Source of the DNA: PALSA-693 sp963780345 | Lineage (GTDB): Bacteria > Actinomycetota > Acidimicrobiia > Acidimicrobiales > Palsa-688 | Direction: 5' to 3' | DNA: 64,000 bases | NCBI GenBank assembly: GCA_963780345.1 | Contig: CAWABU010000004.1 | Coordinates: 1-64,000, forward strand | Shown: piece by piece, positions 49,033-59,216 of the stretch | How positions within the stretch are numbered: the first letter of the stretch is position 1 | Layout: each line of letters begins with the position of its first letter | The notes under the pieces: generated by a model | What the model saw: the letters and a program-made list of their open reading frames with translations, nothing else | Told to the model about the DNA's origin: nothing | The model's database searches: none | Made by a program: the position numbers and the translations under genes

Positions 49033-49968
49033 CTAGTCGGTGAGACCCTCGAACAGCACGGTGGACAGGTATCGCTCACCGAAGTCCGGGAGGATCACCA
49101 CGATCAGCTTGGCGTCGTTCTCGGGTCGCGCCGCTACCTGCAGCGCGGCCCAGATCGCCGCGCCCGACGAGATGCCGACCAGCAGACCTTCCTCGCGGGC
49201 GGCCCGGCGGGCCAGCTCGAAGGCGTCGTCGTTGCCGACGGTGATGATCTCGTCGACGATGTCGGTATCGAGGATGGCGGGGACGAAACCGGCGCCGATC
49301 CCCTGGATGGGGTGAGGCCCTTTCTGGCCGCCCGACAGCACCGGGGAAGCGGCCGGTTCGACCGCCACCAGCCGCACTGACGGTTTGCGTTCTTTCAGCA
49401 CCTCGCCGACGCCGGTGATCGTCCCTCCGGTGCCAACCCCGCTGACCACCACGTCGACCTGGCCGTCGGTGTCCCTCCAGATCTCCTCGGCTGTCGTGGC
49501 CCGGTGGATGGCCGGGTTGGCCGGGTTCTCGAACTGCTGGGGAATGAAATACCGCAGGTCCTGCTTGGCCAGTTCCTCCGCCTTGGCGATCGCGCCCGCC
49601 ATACCCTCGGGCCCGGGCGTCAACACCAGCTCGGCCCCATACGCCCGCAACAGCGCCCGCCGCTCCTTGCTCATGGTCTCAGGCATCGTGAACGCGCACC
49701 GATAGCCACGGGCCGCGCACACCATAGCCAGCGCGATCCCGGTGTTCCCGCTGGTGGGCTCGAGGATGATCGTCTCTGGCCCGATCAACCCAGCCTGCTC
49801 GGCCGCGTCGATCATCGCCACGCCGATCCTGTCCTTCACGCTGTGAGCCGGGTTGAAGCTCTCCAGCTTGCCCACCACCTGAGCCCCGACCCCCTCCGTC
49901 AATCGACGCAGCCGCACCAAAGGTGTGTTTCCGACCAGCTGGGTGATGTCCTCGGCGATTTTCGTCAC
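49033..49968 (-). CDS. cysK: cysteine synthase (O-acetylserine sulfhydrylase)
   Basis: GTG 49968 opens 311 residues of a fold-type-II PLP enzyme. Lys45 in SFNPAHSVKDR binds PLP, TSGNTGIA is the substrate loop, GTGGTITG the phosphate-binding loop and ISSGAA the C-terminal pyridine contact. It converts O-acetylserine and sulphide to cysteine. It is the first gene of a two-gene operon with cysE. Confidence 0.95.
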   Translation of the reverse strand: MTKIAEDITQLVGNTPLVRLRRLTEGVGAQVVGKLESFNPAHSVKDRIGVAMIDAAEQAGLIGPETIILEPTSGNTGIALAMVCAARGYRCAFTMPETMSKERRALLRAYGAELVLTPGPEGMAGAIAKAEELAKQDLRYFIPQQFENPANPAIHRATTAEEIWRDTDGQVDVVVSGVGTGGTITGVGEVLKERKPSVRLVAVEPAASPVLSGGQKGPHPIQGIGAGFVPAILDTDIVDEIITVGNDDAFELARRAAREEGLLVGISSGAAIWAALQVAARPENDAKLIVVILPDFGERYLSTVLFEGLTD

Positions 49969-50025
49969 AGTCCTGCCTCTCCAGTTCCGGCCGGCACAGC
50001 CGACTCTTCCGAACCCAAATCCGAT

Positions 50026-50031
50026 AGTATA
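50026..50031 (-). promoter_or_regulatory. possible cysK -10 element
   Basis: TATACT on the minus strand, about 58 bp upstream of the cysK start, is a good -10 match in otherwise GC-rich DNA. No clear -35 is seen. Confidence 0.3.
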
Positions 50032-50188
50032 TGTCAGGTTTCATGGGCAGTAGGGCCATTAGTCCCAACGCCGACCCCCGCACCACGATGCGCTATGACG
50101 GCGGCCGAGGACCTCTCGACCGGCACGCCATCTACATCGTGGCGACCTTCCTCGCCGGCCCTCTGGCAGATAACACCCCTCGGGCCAA

Positions 50189-50219
50189 TCGAGCGTTACC
50201 AAGCGTTGGTAACGCTCGA
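50189..50219. promoter_or_regulatory. 13-bp inverted repeat between cysK and the GYD gene
   Basis: TCGAGCGTTACCA and TGGTAACGCTCGA are exact reverse complements with a 5-bp centre. It sits about 220 bp from both divergent starts and lacks a T-tract, so an operator is more likely than a terminator. The remaining parts of 49969-50437 hold no clear gene. Confidence 0.45.
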
Positions 50220-50437
50220 GCCCACCAGTTACCGAGCGAGGTGGCAAGGCTTCAAATGGATCCTGCCCATTAGTGTTCACAGCTGCTCTCACGGGTGGCG
50301 GCGTCTGAAACAGCGGCGCGACTTCCGATGATCTATGGTCCTTGCGAGTCACCATCCCGCTCGGTCCAGCTGTCGACAGGACGGACAGCCACGCCAGGTG
50401 GATCGGGCGGGGCTGTTCGAACCAGAGGAGTGCTCGC

Positions 50438-50761
50438 ATGCCACGTTATTTGTACCAAGCGTCCTACACGGCAGAATCAATAGCGGCACAGATCCGGGAG
50501 CCACAGGATCGAATCGAGGCGGTACGACCTGCCATCGAGGCCATGGGAGGCAGCGTTCTAGCAAGCGGCTATCCCTTCGGCGAGTACGACGCGCTGGTCA
50601 TCTTCGAGGCGCCGGATGACACGACTGCCGCCAGCTTCGCACTGGCGGTGGCTGCCGGTGGCGCAGCGAAGTCCGCCAAGACCACCCGATTGCTGAGCGG
50701 TGAAGAGTGGATTGAGGCCCTGCGCAAAGCGAAAGATTCGCAATATCGGCCTGCAAAATAG
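50438..50761 (+). CDS. GYD-domain protein
   Basis: ATG 50438 follows GAGGAG at 8 nt and gives 107 residues, the usual size. PRYLYQASYTAESIAAQI, GYPFGEYDALVIFEAPDD and AKTTRLLSGEEW are the GYD ferredoxin-like blocks. The function of the family is unknown; members are stand-alone cytoplasmic proteins. Upstream frame to 50342 is not supported. Confidence 0.8.
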   Translation: MPRYLYQASYTAESIAAQIREPQDRIEAVRPAIEAMGGSVLASGYPFGEYDALVIFEAPDDTTAASFALAVAAGGAAKSAKTTRLLSGEEWIEALRKAKDSQYRPAK

Positions 50762-50984
50762 GTTCAGAGCCGCGCGTTCTGGGACACGCCGCGAGCCCAA
50801 CCAAGGCGCATCGAGCGTGCCAGTTCCACGCTACGCCCAAGGCGCCCATCGAGTTCTAAAAGGCGTCGTTGTGCGCCGCTTCGGCGGGTAACGGGGGGGG
50901 TCAGGCACCTACTGCATCCGGGACTGTAGGCGGGTCCAGTTCCCGATTTGCCAGCCCGAGGGAGCCTTCGATGAGCAAATACCG

Positions 50985-51205
50985 CGAGGCAGACCTGCCC
51001 ATCTCGAGGAAGAGGCCCTGGAGGTCATCGAGGTCACGCAGCCTACCGCTTCAGGCCTGATGCCCCGGCTATGGCCATCCTCGCCGTGGTCAACGAGCTC
51101 GACAAGACCGAAAAGCACCGGGCGTTGACGCTCTCCGGCTTGAAGGCCGCGGTGGTCCAGGACAATTGGCCACCCCAGCATTCCTCAGTGTCCTTCCAGC
51201 CAAAC
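50985..51205 (+). pseudogene. fragment of a DKHR-type hypothetical protein
   Basis: A plus frame reads AMAILAVVNELDKTEKHRALTL, resembling the N-terminal conserved block (LxxLxxxDKHR) of a common actinobacterial hypothetical family. No start, and the rest is lost. 50762-50984 holds nothing recognisable. Confidence 0.3.
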
Positions 51206-51252
51206 ATGTCACCGAGGCACCGGAACCAGGAGCGGAGATAGGGCGCCCCAAC

Positions 51253-52917
51253 TCAACTGCGCGCCGCTTCGTCGCGCAGCTCGCGGCGCAGGATCTTGCC
51301 CGTTACTGTCTTTGGCAGCTCGTCGATGATCTCCAGCAGCCGCGGGTATTTGTAGGCCGCCATTCGCTCTTTGCAGAAGGCGATGAGTTCGGCAGGTTCG
51401 GCGGTCTGGCCCGGCCGCAGGCTGACGATCGCCTTCACGTTCTCGCCTCGGTAGGCGTCCGGGACCCCGACCACCGCGGCCTCGCGGACCGCGGGGTGCT
51501 GGTACAGCACGTCCTCCACCTCGCGGGGCCACACCTTGTACCCGGCCACGTTGATCTGGTCCTTTTTGCGGTCCACGATGTAGAACCAGCCCTCGGCGTC
51601 CATGTACCCGACGTCACCGGTCCGCAGCCGGCCACCCCCCAACGCCTTCTCGCTCTCCTCGGGCTTCTCCCAGTAGCCGGCCACCACCTGCGGGCCTTCG
51701 GTGACCAATTCGCCCACTTCGCCGGCGGGCAACTCGGCGCCGTCCTCCCCGACGATGCGAACAACGGTGTTGAAGATCGGCACTCCGACCGACAGGGCGC
51801 CGGATGCCGGATCAACCGGGGCGTCGCCACCGAGGGGCACGGCATGGGACGGAGAGGTGGTTTCCGTGAGTCCGTAGATGTTATGGATGTAGGGGCCGAG
51901 CCGGCTTTGGAACTCAGTCACCGTGCTGGGAGGGATCGGCGCCCCGCCGGAATAGGCCTTCTTCAGCGACACGAAGTCCTCGGCGGTCGCTCCGGGGTTG
52001 TTCATCAGGGCGATGAACACGGTGATCGACCCCACGGTGAAGGTCGGCCGGGTCTCGCGGATGACGTCGAGCATCAGCGCCGGCTCGAATCGGTAGGCCA
52101 GCACCAGCGTCGCCGGAAGCAGCGCGGCGATGGCGATGTGGCCGACCAAGCCGGTGATGTGGAAGAGGGGGGCCACGCCGAGTACGACGTCGTCAGGCGT
52201 GAGCTTGATCCAGTCCCGGTAGCTCTGGGCGTTGAAGACGATGTTGCGATGGGTCGTCATCGCCCCTTTGGGCGGCCCTGTCGTCCCCGACGTATAGGTG
52301 AGAAGCGCCACGTCCTGGGCCCCGAGTCGGGGGGGCACCGGTCGCCGGCCCCGGTAGCGATCGACCAGATCACGGAAGTCGAGGGCGTCATCCGGGACAG
52401 CCGTAGTGACTCCCGCGAACACTCGCCGGTCAGAGCGGGTCTGGAAATCCGTCTCTGATGCGCTGATCACCGTCTTCACCGCGGTCGTCGGCACCACCTG
52501 CCTGGCGAACTGCTCGTAGAGGTCAGGGTGGCACACAAGCGCTGATGCGCCCGAGTCGTCGAGGAGGACTTTGAGCTCTCGCTCCTTGTTCATCGGGTTG
52601 ATCGACACCATGATCCCGCCCGCTTTCCAGCAGGCCAGCATGCACAGCACGAAATGCGGGACGTTTTGCAGGTAGACGCCCAGGCGGTCGCCCGCCGCGA
52701 AGCCCTGGTCCACGAGGGCCGCGGCGATGGCATCGGACAGCTCGTCCACCTCGCGCACCGAGAGACTGCCGTCGAAGTAGCGGATCAGGGTGACGTCCGG
52801 TGAGCGGGCGACGCTCGCCTCCCACATGTCCAACGCGGTCGGATATTCGACCTCGATGTCGTGGGGGACGTCAGGGTTGTAGCGGGCCAGCCATGGCCGC
52901 TCGTCGTAGACAGACAT
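51253..52917 (-). CDS. AMP-dependent acyl-CoA synthetase/ligase
   Basis: ATG 52917 opens 554 residues of the ANL superfamily. The P-loop YTSGTTGPPKG is at 208-218, the A4/A5 region reads IYGLTETT, the A7/A8 motifs read RTGDVGYMDAEGW and VDRKKDQINVAGYKVWP, and the catalytic Lys is Lys541 in TGKILRREL. Such enzymes adenylate a carboxylate and transfer it to CoA; close relatives act on medium or long fatty acids or aromatic acids, which cannot be separated here. It lies 15 nt after the cyclase-family gene in the same operon, so the two likely act in one degradative path. Confidence 0.92.
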   Translation of the reverse strand: MSVYDERPWLARYNPDVPHDIEVEYPTALDMWEASVARSPDVTLIRYFDGSLSVREVDELSDAIAAALVDQGFAAGDRLGVYLQNVPHFVLCMLACWKAGGIMVSINPMNKERELKVLLDDSGASALVCHPDLYEQFARQVVPTTAVKTVISASETDFQTRSDRRVFAGVTTAVPDDALDFRDLVDRYRGRRPVPPRLGAQDVALLTYTSGTTGPPKGAMTTHRNIVFNAQSYRDWIKLTPDDVVLGVAPLFHITGLVGHIAIAALLPATLVLAYRFEPALMLDVIRETRPTFTVGSITVFIALMNNPGATAEDFVSLKKAYSGGAPIPPSTVTEFQSRLGPYIHNIYGLTETTSPSHAVPLGGDAPVDPASGALSVGVPIFNTVVRIVGEDGAELPAGEVGELVTEGPQVVAGYWEKPEESEKALGGGRLRTGDVGYMDAEGWFYIVDRKKDQINVAGYKVWPREVEDVLYQHPAVREAAVVGVPDAYRGENVKAIVSLRPGQTAEPAELIAFCKERMAAYKYPRLLEIIDELPKTVTGKILRRELRDEAARS

Positions 52918-52932
52918 CGGTCCAGCTCCCTC

Positions 52933-53892
52933 TCACTTGATCACGACCGGGTTCACCGGCGACCCGGTGCCGTTATACACCTTGAGCGGAGCAGCGGTGT
53001 AGAGGAAGTCCCACTGCCCGTCGGCGGCGCAGTCCTCGGCGAGCTTCCCGAGGTGGCAGATCTCGGTCAGCGTGACGCCCAGGTTGCGCATCAGGGCACA
53101 GTGCAGCGGAAGGGCCACCCCGGACCCCGGCTCGTAGGTGGTTTCGTTGGCGATGGTATCGGTCACGAGGTTGGGGATCTCCATCTCCTGGAACCAGTCG
53201 ACCAGCTCCCGGCTGTAGGTGAGCCCCGGCTCGTTGAAGCCGTCGTAGAACTCGCTCGGGGTCACTGTATAGAAGTACTCGGTGAATCCCGTGCGGATCA
53301 GCAGGATGCTGCGCTGGTCGAGCGTGACCCCCTGGGCCCGGGCGGCCGCCATGAGGTCCTCGTGGGTGAACGTCTCCCCTTTGTCGAGCCAGGGCTTGCC
53401 CCGATGGCGGGCCATGTCGATCAGAACGCCCCGGCCGACCACCCCGCGTTCGGCAATCGGTAGGACGCTCGCCTTGCTCAGACCGCCGATCGTCGTGGTT
53501 GCGTCATAGCCGTTCCAGATTCGCCCGTCGTACCAGACGTGCCCGAGGGCGTCGTACTGCGTCGAGCCCTGCAGGTACGCGGTGACGAAGTCATCGGCAT
53601 AGTGGAGGCCGCCAGGGAACTGCGGGCCTTTTTCGCCTTGCCAGTCTCCCTCGTCGAGCACCATGTACTTCTCCGCGCCTCGCCGGCCCGGCCATACCGG
53701 GTCGCCGGCGGGGTTCGCCATGAGCACCTGGAGCGTGAACACCTTGCCCTGCTGGGCGGCACGGAGGCCTCGCTGCACCTCCTCGGCCGACAGGTAGTTG
53801 AGGCTCCCTACTTGATCGTCGGGTCCCCACTTCCCCCAGTTCTTCGGGGTGTCAGATCCGAGCAGCTCGTTCATCGACGGTGCTTCAGCCAC
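52933..53892 (-). CDS. cyclase-family (kynurenine-formamidase-like) hydrolase
   Basis: This 319-residue protein starts at ATG 53892 in frame with MAEAPSMNELL. It fits the large cyclase-family subgroup (PF04199): NWGKWGPDDQVGSLNYLS, PGGLHYADDFVTAYLQGSTQYDALGHVWYDG, GRGVLIDMARH and ILLIRTGFTEYF. The usual metal site H-x-G-T-H-x-D is replaced by the G-S-T-Q-Y-D-A-L-G-H variant common in this subgroup, so metal use may differ. Relatives hydrolyse formamides or cyclic amides/esters. It is first in an operon with the acyl-CoA synthetase. Confidence 0.82.
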   Translation of the reverse strand: MAEAPSMNELLGSDTPKNWGKWGPDDQVGSLNYLSAEEVQRGLRAAQQGKVFTLQVLMANPAGDPVWPGRRGAEKYMVLDEGDWQGEKGPQFPGGLHYADDFVTAYLQGSTQYDALGHVWYDGRIWNGYDATTTIGGLSKASVLPIAERGVVGRGVLIDMARHRGKPWLDKGETFTHEDLMAAARAQGVTLDQRSILLIRTGFTEYFYTVTPSEFYDGFNEPGLTYSRELVDWFQEMEIPNLVTDTIANETTYEPGSGVALPLHCALMRNLGVTLTEICHLGKLAEDCAADGQWDFLYTAAPLKVYNGTGSPVNPVVIK

Positions 53893-55219
53893 GTTCCCTC
53901 CCCAGGCTCACGGTGGTTGTGACCCTACCGCGAACATTGACGCCGACGTCAGATCAACCGATTCACGTTGACAGCCTAACTGGCGATCGTTAGCCTCAGC
54001 CCGAGCGCTGGTTCGGGGAGGCAAGGTGGAAACCCTTCTGTTTGGCCTCGAACTCTGAGAACCGGTGCGTCCGTCACTACGATTCACAATACGCCCGCTG
54101 CCGAGTGGCCGCGACCGAGCTAGCGCTCGACAGGGACCTCGTAGGCGAGCCCGCCCGCTGCGGGCCGAGTTCGGGCGCGCCCTGCTCGAGTCGACCGGCG
54201 ACCACGACGCTCAGCTGGCCCACGATCTGGGCCGGCTCGGCTAGGGGCGGGTCTTCGCGGTGCGGCACCGTGGCGCCGGCGCTCAACGAGATCCTGGACC
54301 CGAACGCCACGGTGTCGGGAAGGACCCTTGGTCGGTGTTCGGACCGCGGGGCAAGGAGTTCACAAAACGGCGGCCGCCCCGGTAAGAAGGCGCCCAAGTG
54401 ACCTGTGACCGCAGCCCTCATTTGATGGCTTGGGTTTGCGGGTGACCCGACTGAGCCGGTAACGGTTAGGGGCGGCGCCACGAACATGAGCTCCGCCCAC
54501 TCTGCCTGCAATGCGCCGACGCCGTCGGGGCCTACGCCACTCGCCTGCTTAGCGAAGGTGCATCCTGGTCGGTAGCCGAAGCCGCAAGCGGCCGAACAAG
54601 CCCTCGTTAAGCTTCAGGCCGAAAACAACTTGAACGAAACCACCGGGCCATGGCCGTTTGTTGGTCGCATTCAGCAAATTCCAGAACGCCTGAATAGGAC
54701 TTCTTCCCAGCAAGCGCGACTCTCGGCGTCGGCGCGATGTCGAGCCGCTCAGGCGCTGTGATCACATATACCTTTCAAAACCTGCACCGCCGAACGTGGC
54801 CCCCTACTGATCCAGCCGCAGGCCTGTGACCACAAAGAAGTCGATCTACGTCGGCTGAGCGAATGGCCTCTGATGTCCCTGATGTCCCAACCTTGGAGAG
54901 GTTCTTGACTGCGAAGCGCTATATGAGGATTATGCCTCAAGTGGCATTCAAGTTCCGGTGACGCACACCGGCGTGCGGTCCCTGGGGGAGGTGTCCGGAC
55001 ATCGGAGGGAGGTTCACTCGGAGGGTCTACTGTCCCGCGCCAAGGGTCCTTGTCGACGGTTGACAGCTGTTGCCGGCATGTGTAGGTTCACGAACTACGG
55101 CCCGTAAGGAGTGTTCGCACGCGATGGCTTATCCCAACTGAGAGGGGATTGGTTCGGATGGGGAAGCCGACACGTCCACGCAGCACATTCGACGAGCCGA
55201 CTCGCTCGGGAGGTGGACC
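53893..55219. other. 1.3 kb without a recognisable gene
   Basis: Frames between 54040 and 54510 conflict on the two strands, and 54520-55200 has many stops. The base composition drops in GC around 54650-54960. Only the ribosome-binding site GGGAGG at 55208-55213 for the next gene is clear. Confidence 0.5.
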
Positions 55220-56311
55220 GTGGTTCGCACTGTAGTTGTCGTCGGCGCTAGTGGGCTCGTTGGTGCGGCCACTGTCGATAAGTTTCTGGACGTTGGCTGG
55301 GATGTTGTGGCAGTGTCACGACGCAAGCCCGAAATTTTCAGCGACCGAGCGTTCAGGCACATTTCCTTAGATCTTCGCGATGACGCGGATTGCGCCGCCA
55401 AACTTGCCACTCTGGGGTCAGTCAGCCACCTCGTGTACTCCGCCGTATACGAGAAAGAAGGACTTATCGGTGGCTGGCGCGAGGAAGACCAGATCGACAC
55501 AAACTCGGCCATGTTTATAAACACTCTCGAGCCGTTCCTGGCGAGACCAGGGCTGGAGCACGTCACCCTCCTCCAAGGGACCAAGGCGTACGGCATCCAC
55601 CTGCACCCGATGCCCGTACCTGCTCGGGAGCGCTATCCACGGGACGAGCACCCGAACTTTTACTGGCGCCAAGAGGATCACCTCAAGCAGATGGCAGTCA
55701 AGCACGGGTTTGGCTACACCATCTTCCGTCCACAGCTTATTGTTGGCCCCAACTACGGCGTGGTCATGAACTTGCCGCCGGTGATCGGGGTGTACGCCGC
55801 AATCTGCCGCGAAGAAGGACGGCCGTTCAGCTTCACGGGCGGAGCCCCCTACGTATGGGAAGCGGTCGATACCCGGTTGGTCGCGGACGCCATCCAGTGG
55901 GCCGCCGAGGAGCAGGCTGCGTGGGGTGAGCATTTCAACCTCACTAACGGCGAGGTCTTTTCTTGGCGCGACCTGTGGCCCGAGATTGCCGAGGTACTCG
56001 GTGTCGAGTCCGGACCCGACGACCCGCTGTCCCTCGCCGATTTCCTTCCTCAGAAAGCTGCAATATGGGATGAGATCGTCGAGCGCTACGGACTTCGCAA
56101 GGTTTCGATGGGCGAACTGCTCGGCCAGTCGCACTACTACGCAGACTTCTGCTTCGCCTACGGGGCCACCGCCCCGCCGCCTCCGGCGTTCGTTAGCACG
56201 GTGAAGATCAAGCAGGCGGGCTTCACCGAAACCTGGGACACCGCCGCGAGTTTCAGGCACTGGCTGAGGGTGCTCATGCAACGGAACGTTCTTCCTCCCG
56301 CCAACCGGTGA
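55220..56311 (+). CDS. PRISE-type SDR (progesterone 5beta-reductase/iridoid synthase-like)
   Basis: GTG 55220 follows GGGAGG at 6 nt. The 363-residue protein has the N-terminal NADPH loop VVVGASGLVGAA, the block LLQGTKAYGIHLHP with the family Lys, and HPNFYWRQEDHL with the family Tyr (the FYxxED motif of PRISE enzymes). Then follow FRPQLIVGPNYG and the C-terminal NLTNGEVFSWRDLWPEIA. PRISE enzymes reduce the C=C bond of enones (steroids, 8-oxogeranial and small enones) in place of the classic SDR dehydrogenation. The bacterial substrate is unknown. It is a single gene, with codon use slightly AT-richer than its neighbours. Confidence 0.85.
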   Translation: MVRTVVVVGASGLVGAATVDKFLDVGWDVVAVSRRKPEIFSDRAFRHISLDLRDDADCAAKLATLGSVSHLVYSAVYEKEGLIGGWREEDQIDTNSAMFINTLEPFLARPGLEHVTLLQGTKAYGIHLHPMPVPARERYPRDEHPNFYWRQEDHLKQMAVKHGFGYTIFRPQLIVGPNYGVVMNLPPVIGVYAAICREEGRPFSFTGGAPYVWEAVDTRLVADAIQWAAEEQAAWGEHFNLTNGEVFSWRDLWPEIAEVLGVESGPDDPLSLADFLPQKAAIWDEIVERYGLRKVSMGELLGQSHYYADFCFAYGATAPPPPAFVSTVKIKQAGFTETWDTAASFRHWLRVLMQRNVLPPANR

Positions 56312-56753
56312 CCCGAACTGTCCCATGCTGCTGTCGATACCACCCGCGGGCACGAGCACTCAGCGCGGGTGGGCACAGGAGTACGACATAGACCTCCGAG
56401 TCCAGGACCTGCTGTCACAACTCCTCAAATCGACCCCGTGATGACAGCTCCGACCATGCGACGGGTTCGGCCAAACCCCTCGAGGCTCAGGCCCCGAGCC
56501 AGTACCGTGCGCGCTCGGATCGTCGTGGACGACTCCAAGTTCTCATAAATGAAACGGCGCGTAGTCGCCACCAGGCCGAAGTACCCGGGCCCAAGACGCG
56601 CCCCGCGCCACTGCCTCGCCAAACACGGCTGTAACCCTTGAACAATTTGGCCGCACTATCGACGCCACGCGCCAAGACGGCCGAAGTCATCCCATAATCC
56701 CGAGGCGGACACACCCGGCATCCTCGCCCCTACCGCCGGCCTGGTGTCACCTG
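56312..56753. other. intergenic, no gene recognised
   Basis: 440 bp between converging genes, with only shadow frames. Confidence 0.5.
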
Positions 56754-57560
56754 TTACGACCTGGTAGGCCGTTGGTCGCTTGTCGTGGTGGGGCGACGTC
56801 CCCAGACACCGAGGTGGACAAATCCGCAGGCGAGGAAATCAGCCTGGGTGGGTCGCTCGACCAGCGCGGCCGCTTGCTCAGGGGAGAGGGCGCCAGCTCC
56901 CACCACTGCGGGGCCGATCGCTGCCATGCTCAACCGGTAGAACTCACCGAGAGGAGTGCCCGGCTGGATGACGTCGATCTCTCCATCTGCGCCAACGTCA
57001 ATAAGGCCGAGGTGGTGGATCTGTGCTAGAAGCGACCGACCTCGTGACAGAGAGATCTCGGGGAAGGCCCGCTGGGCCGCTTGGGGATGTTGCGACCACA
57101 GCGAGTCCGCGTCGCCCACCCACATGCCGAAGTCCGGTTCCTCGAGCAGAACCCAGCCCCCGGGTGCGAGCCACGAGACCATTCGCGGCAGAAGGTCGCC
57201 GGCATCGAGGACGTGCATAAGAACCGCTCGTGTATGCACGAGATCGAACGAGCCCTGCGGGAAAGTGTCCGTGCGTATGTCGTGGCGGACCACCTCTAGA
57301 TTCGACGCATCAACGGTGGCGAGAAAATCGACCTGGAGATCGGTGGCTGTCACCCTTCCGGCTGGCCCGACGATCTCGCAGAGCCACCGGGTGATTGATC
57401 CTCGCCCCCCGCCGACCTCTAGGCATCTTGCGCCGTCACCGATCCCGAGGTGGTCGATGCGCCGCTTGGTCAAAGGATCGAGACGCTGCTCGAACAGCTC
57501 AAGGCGGCGCGACTCGTCCTGACCAGAATGGGGGAAGGCATAGTCGGAGGCGTCGGTCAT
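56754..57560 (-). CDS. class I SAM-dependent methyltransferase
   Basis: ATG 57560 (MTDASDYAFPHSGQDE) is chosen over the longer open frame, whose extra 63 residues are unlike the family. The 268-residue product shows motif I CLEVGGGRGSITRWL (about 46-60), motif II TATDLQVDFL, and DLVHTRAVLMHVLD with PRMVSWLAPGGWVLLEEPDF. The substrate is not predictable; similar actinobacterial enzymes methylate small metabolites. Confidence 0.85.
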   Translation of the reverse strand: MTDASDYAFPHSGQDESRRLELFEQRLDPLTKRRIDHLGIGDGARCLEVGGGRGSITRWLCEIVGPAGRVTATDLQVDFLATVDASNLEVVRHDIRTDTFPQGSFDLVHTRAVLMHVLDAGDLLPRMVSWLAPGGWVLLEEPDFGMWVGDADSLWSQHPQAAQRAFPEISLSRGRSLLAQIHHLGLIDVGADGEIDVIQPGTPLGEFYRLSMAAIGPAVVGAGALSPEQAAALVERPTQADFLACGFVHLGVWGRRPTTTSDQRPTRS

Positions 57561-58240
57561 AGGCCTTATCGTAAGCCGGCTCGGCCGATCGCCGCTCCGC
57601 CAGGGACGACACGTGTACGCCCTCTGCTCTCGATATCGAGGACTGAGCGGGCCAGCCGGGTCGCTCTCACTCAGCCAAACGGCTTTCACCGCCCCGATGC
57701 CACGTGCCCCAGAATGTGATGAGCGAAGACCAGGTCTGGCGTATCCCACAACGCCGGCAGTGTGTCACGACTACCCCGGTGACGGACTGGCTCGAGGACG
57801 CATCATGACGCGAGCCGCAAGCGCGTCCGCCGTGTTCTCATTCTGTGAGTCGATGTCGGATTGGCTTCTACCTTGGCATCCTCGCACCAGCCATAGGCAA
57901 GCCGCTTGCTTCAAGTACCGGGCGGAGGGGAAGCTCCCCGCGTCTACCTTCCAGAAACACCCACTACTGGATGGAGTCCGTTGTTCTGACAGGGCTTGCC
58001 GCCGTTGTCTTGGCTGGTCGGCTCCGCAGCTGATGCCCACGGGACGGTTTGATCTGCTTCCCGATAGATGATCTCCATCGGCAGGTTGCCGACGCGTTAA
58101 ATCTTCATCCTGGTGAGATTTTCCTGCTATTGCGCCCACTGCGGTGATGTTTTGTTCGTACCATAGAGGCGTCAGCGTCGCATAGACGTCGCCGGGGCAG
58201 TTGACCCCGCCGAATTGGATGAGCAAGAAGAGGTATACGG
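57561..58240. other. 680 bp without a recognisable gene
   Basis: No frame with a family signature on either strand. Confidence 0.5.
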
Positions 58241-58615
58241 GTGTCGATCAAGCTTGTCGTCAGCGGGTCGTCCAAGGAGAGCCGGATTGTCCTGGTCGGT
58301 CGGACGGGCAAGGAGATGCTCGCCTCGGCGACATTCACAGAACCCCGAGCCAAAGGGGCCACGCTGAGGGCGCTGAAGAAGATCCTCGGCCACGATGTCG
58401 TCGTCGAGGATGCCACCACCACAAATGGACGGGCCGCCAGGCCGGTGCCACACGGCGAGACCGTCCCTGACGCGGCGGTTGCGGTGGCCCGGCCGGCCCC
58501 TAAACAGACGGCCGCTATCGTGCGCCCTCGCCGCCAAACGACCGCCTCGGCGGTAAAGACGCCGGCCGCCAGGAAGTCCACGAAGCGGAGCGCTAAGCCC
58601 GGTCAGGCGGAGTAG
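58241..58615 (+). CDS. small hypothetical protein with basic Ala/Lys/Arg/Pro tail
   Basis: GTG 58241 follows AAGAGG. Residues 1-60 form a compact beta-alpha unit (RIVLVGRTGKEMLASATF, KGATLRALKKILGHDVVVED) that looks like the DUF1508/YegP fold. The last 60 are Ala/Pro/Arg/Lys-rich, like histone-H1-type tails of actinobacterial nucleoid proteins. A DNA- or RNA-binding role is conceivable but unproven. Confidence 0.55.
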   Translation: MSIKLVVSGSSKESRIVLVGRTGKEMLASATFTEPRAKGATLRALKKILGHDVVVEDATTTNGRAARPVPHGETVPDAAVAVARPAPKQTAAIVRPRRQTTASAVKTPAARKSTKRSAKPGQAE

Positions 58616-59216
58616 CACGACCGCGCCCGGCGTTGATGCTCGGGGTGATCGGTTTCGGCCGCTGAACCCCGGTGCCCCTGGCTGCTCTGGATGGCCGGAG
58701 ACGGCTGACCGCTGATCGCTCGAACCCGGAAGACCTTGTGGCGGTCCGCTCGGCAGGTGTCGACCCGGATTCCGACCCCGAGTCTTGGTCGACGGGCACC
58801 CCCACAGCCCAGCCATGCGAGACACGCAACGAAGTGTTGGCGCGGCTTCCGTCCGTGGATAAACGGCGACTGGTCGATGGCCCGGGGCGCGAGATGCGTA
58901 TGGACTCATCATCGGGAAATCGACGCGCAGACGGTTGACGATGTCTTCCGACCCCAAGCCTTTGTCGTGCGCCAGCCTCGGTCCGCTCATCGGCCGTGGA
59001 GTCGCCCGACGAGCCGACCGTGACCGCCGCCATCGCAGTCCCGTCGCTAGCATGATCATCCGACTCCACAACAACTTGGCGACAGGCTGTTCACGAGCCC
59101 GGCCACTCGAAGCCCGGAATGGGTCCTTACCTCGCCCCATAACGTTCCGGACCGACTCGTCTGTTGAGCGATGCTCCTCTCGCTCTGGGGTGTGGTCCCA
59201 GAGGAGAGGAGCCGTC
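58616..59216. other. 600 bp ahead of the recombinase trio, no gene recognised
   Basis: Minus frames such as GLGSEDIVNRLRVDFPMM look partly protein-like but carry no signature. It may include the left end of the recombinase element; the 9-mer CCCCATAAC at 59135-59143 recurs at 62102-62110. Confidence 0.4.

Noticed and set aside
51166..52458. 430-residue plus frame opposite the acyl-CoA synthetase
   Set aside because: Asp/His/Arg-rich shadow; the minus frame has all ANL motifs.
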